From assembly GCA_965153355.1 (NCBI GenBank), contig OZ231126.1:17980001-18044000 (forward strand): DNA of 64,000 bases, given 5' to 3'. A model generated the notes under the pieces. It was not told the origin of the DNA and searched no databases. It saw only the letters and a program-made list of their open reading frames with translations. Of the stretch, positions 59,901 to 64,000 are shown piece by piece. The first letter of the stretch is position 1; the number at the start of each line of letters is the position of its first letter. A program made the position numbers and the translations under genes. The DNA comes from Flaccisagitta enflata (taxonomy: Eukaryota; Chaetognatha; Sagittoidea; Aphragmophora).

Positions 59901-62900
59901 AAAAATCCGTATTTGAGAAGGTAATACTACGTAAAAGGGGTGAATTTGGTCATTTTGAGGCAGTTCAGCCCAAAATTCTATTTTGTTAGTCAAAGTACAA
60001 TGTTCAAGGAGGATGCACACCAAAAGTCATCAATGTGGTTGCATTTTTACAACACTGACACAGCTTTGAAAATGCTCAAAATACCCCCTTATTTTTCAGA
60101 TGCACTATTGTCTCCCTTCTTATAAGAGATCTTGATATTATCAAACCTGTATTTTTTGGCTTGTTTGTTTATTTTTTGACTAAGTAAGCATGCTAACATG
60201 TAAACAAGTTAGAAATACCTTTAATACCATTCATAGAACCCAAAATTTGAAAAATCCACCAAATAAAGGCGCTCTTCTTCTCTCTTCAATTTTGACCTTC
60301 TCAATATTAGAGCAAAACAGGTGTTTTTCAAGCCAATTTTGACCTGTTTTGGGCCTGGTATGTCTAGCAAATGGCCCAAATCTTGTTTTTCAGCATTACA
60401 TGTTCTCTTTTTCTCAGTTTCTGATGGTTTCAGGTCAGTTCTTAAAAATATGTATAGTGACCCCATCTTAATAAGACAGGAGACAACACCCCACGCGACC
60501 TCTCACGCTGATCAGTTAGAACTAGGTAAACATAAGATCTTGTTCTGAGCCCAGAGGTTGAGTAGGGTAAGCAATTTTTGAGTTGGCTCCTAAGCTGAAG
60601 TGCTGATGAGTGGATTGAAATAGTTTTTTGGACTTAGATTGTAGAATTTGACCGCAAAAAACTCAATTGGAAGTAATATACGATATTTATGCAAATTTGC
60701 CCAAAGAGTAGCTGAGTTGGCTTGTAGGCAATATCCCAGGGAAAAATCAATGACTGAGTGGATTTTGGTTTTTAGCCCAAATCCCTTTAGTAACATCTAA
60801 TGAGCATAACCCAAGTTCAGGATAACTTGGGAAAATTCATTTTTTGGATATATTGATGATGGATTTTTGGTTGTCAAGCTTCAAAAATCCGTATTTGAGG
60901 AGGTAGTACTACGTAAAAGGGGTAAATTGATCATTTTGAAGGCAGTTCGGGCCCAAATTCAATTTTGTAGTCAAAGTACAATGTTCCAGGAGGAGGGGAT
61001 GCACACACCAAAAATCATCAATGTGCGTTGCATTTTTACAACTGTGACACAGCTTTGAAGATGCTCAAAATACCCCCTAATGTTTCAGACTCACCCCTAT
61101 TGTCTCCCTTCTTGCCATATAAGGGAATCTTGATATTATCAAACCTGTATTTTTGGCTTATTTGGTTATTTTTTGACTAAGTAAGCATGCTAACATGTAA
61201 ACAAGTTAAAAATACCTTTATTACCATTCATAGAACCCAAAATTTGAGAAAAATCCACCAAATAAAGCCTAAATTCTCCTCACATTTTGGCCTTCTCAGC
61301 TCATAGAGCAAAACAGGTGTTTTTCAAGCCAATTTTAACCTGTTTTGGGCCTGGTATGTCTAGCAAATGGCCCAAATCTTGTTTTTCAGCATTACAAGTT
61401 CTCTTTTTCTCTAGTTTCTGATGGTTTCCAGGAATCCAGTTCTTAAAAATATGTATAGTGACCCCTGTCTTAATAAGACAGGAGACAACACCCCTCGCGA
61501 CCTCTCACGCTGATCAGTTAAGACTAGAGTAAGCTTATAAGATCAACATTCTGAGGCCCAGAGATTTGAGAGTAGGGTAGCAATTTTGAGTTGGCTCCTA
61601 AGCTGAAGTGCTGATGAGTGGTTGAAATAGTTTTTGGACTGGGTGCTTAGAATTTGGCCGCAAAAGCTCAATTTAAAGTAATATACGATATTTATGCAAA
61701 TTTGCCCAAAAAGTAGCTGAGTTGGCTTGTAGGCAATATCGGGAAAAATCAAACTGGTGGATTTGGATTTTTAGCCCAAATCCCTTTTTAGTAACATCTA
61801 ATGAGCCTCAGCAAGTTCAGGATAACCGGAGTGTTATTTTTTTTGGATGATATATTGATGATGGATTTTGGGTTTGTCAAGCTTCAAAATCCGTATTTGA
61901 GAAGGTAGTACTACGTAAAAGGGGTGAATTGGTCATTTTGGAGACGGAAGTTTCAGCCCAAATTCAATTTTTTTAGTCAAAGTACAATGTTCAAGGAGGA
62001 TGCACACCAAAAATCATCAACGTGGTTACATTTTTACAACTGTGACACAGCTTTGAAAATGCTCAAAATACACCTTATGTTTTCAGATGCACCCTATTGT
62101 CTCCCTTCTTATAAGAGAGAATCGCGATATTATCAAACCTGTATTTTTGGCTTGTTTGTTTATTTTTTGACTAAGTAAGCATGCTAACATGTAAACAAGT
62201 TAAAAATACCTTTTATTACCATTCATAGAACCCAGGGCCCAAGAGAAAAATCCACCAAATAAAGCCTAAATTCTCCTGTTTTTGACCTTCTCAATATTAG
62301 GCAAAACAGGTGTTTTTCAAGCCAATTTTAACCTGTTTTGGGCCTGGTATGTCTAGCAAATGGCCCAAATCTTGTTTTTCAGCATTACAAGTTCTCTTTT
62401 TCTCAGTTTCTGATGGTTTCAGATCAGTTCTTAAAAATATGTATAGTGACCCCCTCTTAATAAGAGAATCTTGATATTATCAAACCTGTATTTTTTGGCT
62501 TGTTTGTTTATTTTTTGACTAAGTAAGCATGCTAACATGTAAACAAGTTAAAAATACCTTTAATACCATTCATAGAACCCAAAATTTGAGAAAAATCCAC
62601 CAAATAAAGCCTAAATTCTCCTCAATTTTGACCTTCTCAATATTAGAGCAAAACAGGTGTTTTTCAAGCCAATTTTAACCTGTTTTGGGCCTGGTATGTC
62701 TAGCAAATGGCCCAAATCTTGTTTTTCAGCATTACAAGTTTCTCTTTTTCTCAGGATTTCTATGGTTTCAGATCAGTTCTTAAAAATATGTATATTGACC
62801 CCCTCTTAATAAGACAGGAGACAACACCCCTCGCGACCTCTCACGATGATCAGTTAGAACTAGGTAAACATAAGATCTTGTTCTGAGCCCAGAGGTTGAG

Positions 62901-64000
62901 TAGGGTAGCAATTTTTTGAGTTGGCTCCTAAGCTGAAGTGCTGATGAGTGGATTGAAATAGTTTTGGACTTAGATTGTAGAATTTGACCGCAAAAAACTC
63001 AATTGGAAGTAATATACGATATTTATGCAAATTTGCCCAAAAAGTAGCTGAGTTGGCTTGTAGGCAATATCAGGAAAAATCAAACTGTTGTGTATTTGGA
63101 TTTTTTTAGCCCAAATCCCTTTAGTAACATCTAATTAGCATAACCCAAGTTCAGGATAACTTGGGAAAATTCATTTTTTGGATATATTGATGATGGATTT
63201 TGGGTTGTCAAGCTTCAAAAATCCGTATTTGGGAAGGTAGTACTACGTAAAAGGGGTGAATTGGTCATTTTAAAGGCAGTTCAGCCCAAAATTCAATTTT
63301 GTAGTCAGAAGTACACCAGTATTCAAGGAGGATGCACACCAAAAATCATCAATGTGGTTGCATTTTTACAACTGTGACACAGCTTTGAAAATGCTCAAAA
63401 TACCCCTTATTTTCAGATGCACCCTATTGTCTCCCTTCTTATAAGAGAATCTTGATATTATCAAACCTGTATTTTTGGCTTGTTTGTTTATTTTTTGACT
63501 AAGTAAGCATGCTAGCATGTAAACAAGTTAAAAACACCTTTTATACCATTCATAGAACCCAAAATTTGAGAAAAATCCACCAAATAAAGCCTAAATTCTC
63601 CTCAATTTTGACCTTCTCAATATTAGAGCAAAACAGGTTTTTTTCAAGCCAATTTTAACCTGTTTTGGGCCTGGTATGTCCAGCAAATGGCCGAAATCTT
63701 GTTTTTCAGCATTACCAGTTCTCTTTTTCTCAGTTTCTGATGGTTTCAGATCAGTTCTTAAAAATATGTATAGTGACCCCCTCTTAATAAGACAGGAGAC
63801 AACACCCCTCACGACCTCTCACGCTGATCAGTTAGAACTAGGTAAACATAAGATCTTGTTCAGAGCCCAGAGGTTGAGTAGAGTAGCAATTTTTTGAGTT
63901 GGCTCCTAAGCTGAAGTGCTGATGAGTGGATTGAAATAGTTTTTCGGACTTAGATTGTAGAATTTGACTTCCAAAAACCTCAATTGGAAGTAATATACGA
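53954..64000. repeat. Satellite array, 975-bp unit with optional doubling of a 347-bp subunit
   Basis: Units begin AGACAGGAGACAACACCCC at 53954, 54929, 56251, 57226, 58548, 59497, 60474, 61476, 62812 and 63790. The spacings are 975, 1322, 975, 1322, 949, 977, 1002, 1336 and 978. Each unit is a segment S1 of about 628 bp plus S2 of about 347 bp (starts AGAATCTTGATATTATC, ends GACCCCCTCTTAATAAG). In the long units S2 occurs twice in tandem. All short open frames here are copies of each other without coding signs. The array continues beyond the window. Confidence 0.95.

Noticed and set aside
53954-64000. CRISPR array or a family of small repeated genes
   Set aside because: The repeated unit is about 1 kb without short repeats and unique spacers, and the repeated short frames lack splice or coding signs. 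It is a eukaryotic satellite.

Overview
This window reads as non-coding-rich genomic DNA from an invertebrate animal; I cannot place the lineage further. The evidence is spliced genes with GT-AG introns, small GC-richer coding islands in AT-rich introns, a metazoan-type chitin synthase, a C-type lectin fold, degenerate TTAGGG arrays, very long microsatellites and many DNA transposons. No bacterial, phage or organellar gene organisation is visible.

The main gene is a chitin synthase (glycosyltransferase family 2). Five exons on the + strand (28760-29044, 30617-30806, 41106-41483, 42149-43272, 46111-46538) encode the N-terminal multi-pass membrane part. Five exons on the - strand (53816-53931, 52811-52917, 52054-52124, 51761-51882, 51342-51471) encode the linker and the start of the catalytic domain. 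All junctions agree in reading phase, including the one that would join 46538 to 53931. A 10-base run of N at 48194-48203 separates the two halves. The simplest reading is one gene whose second part lies on a contig placed in the wrong orientation; a true inversion is the alternative. The rest of the catalytic domain is not in the window.

Other genes: a C-type lectin relic with two in-frame stops (3102-3257, 4776-4967), and a four-exon small gene of unknown function (9922-19700) with matching phases, which might be an independent gene or a 5' part of the chitin synthase gene. A decayed hAT-type transposase lies at 50198-51063, and a CAA-repeat candidate exon with a frame conflict at 27752-28036.

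Repeats fill most of the rest. Region by region: 1-2868 is a nested fold-back palindrome; 5114-6245, 20192-21536, 23590-24425 and 38676-39640 are further long fold-backs; 13125-14941 is a hAT element with 8-bp target duplications; 15013-15922 and 20781-20954 are TA-flanked CAGT elements; 33430-35640 and 48204-49690 are a GC-hairpin plus minisatellite family; a fold-back family rich in TCCG/TCGG tetramers recurs through the whole window; 53954 to the window end is a satellite array with a basic unit of about 975 bp in which a 347-bp subunit is sometimes doubled. GA, GAAA, AC, CAA and CTTT microsatellites of up to about 650 bp lie between these, often inside introns.
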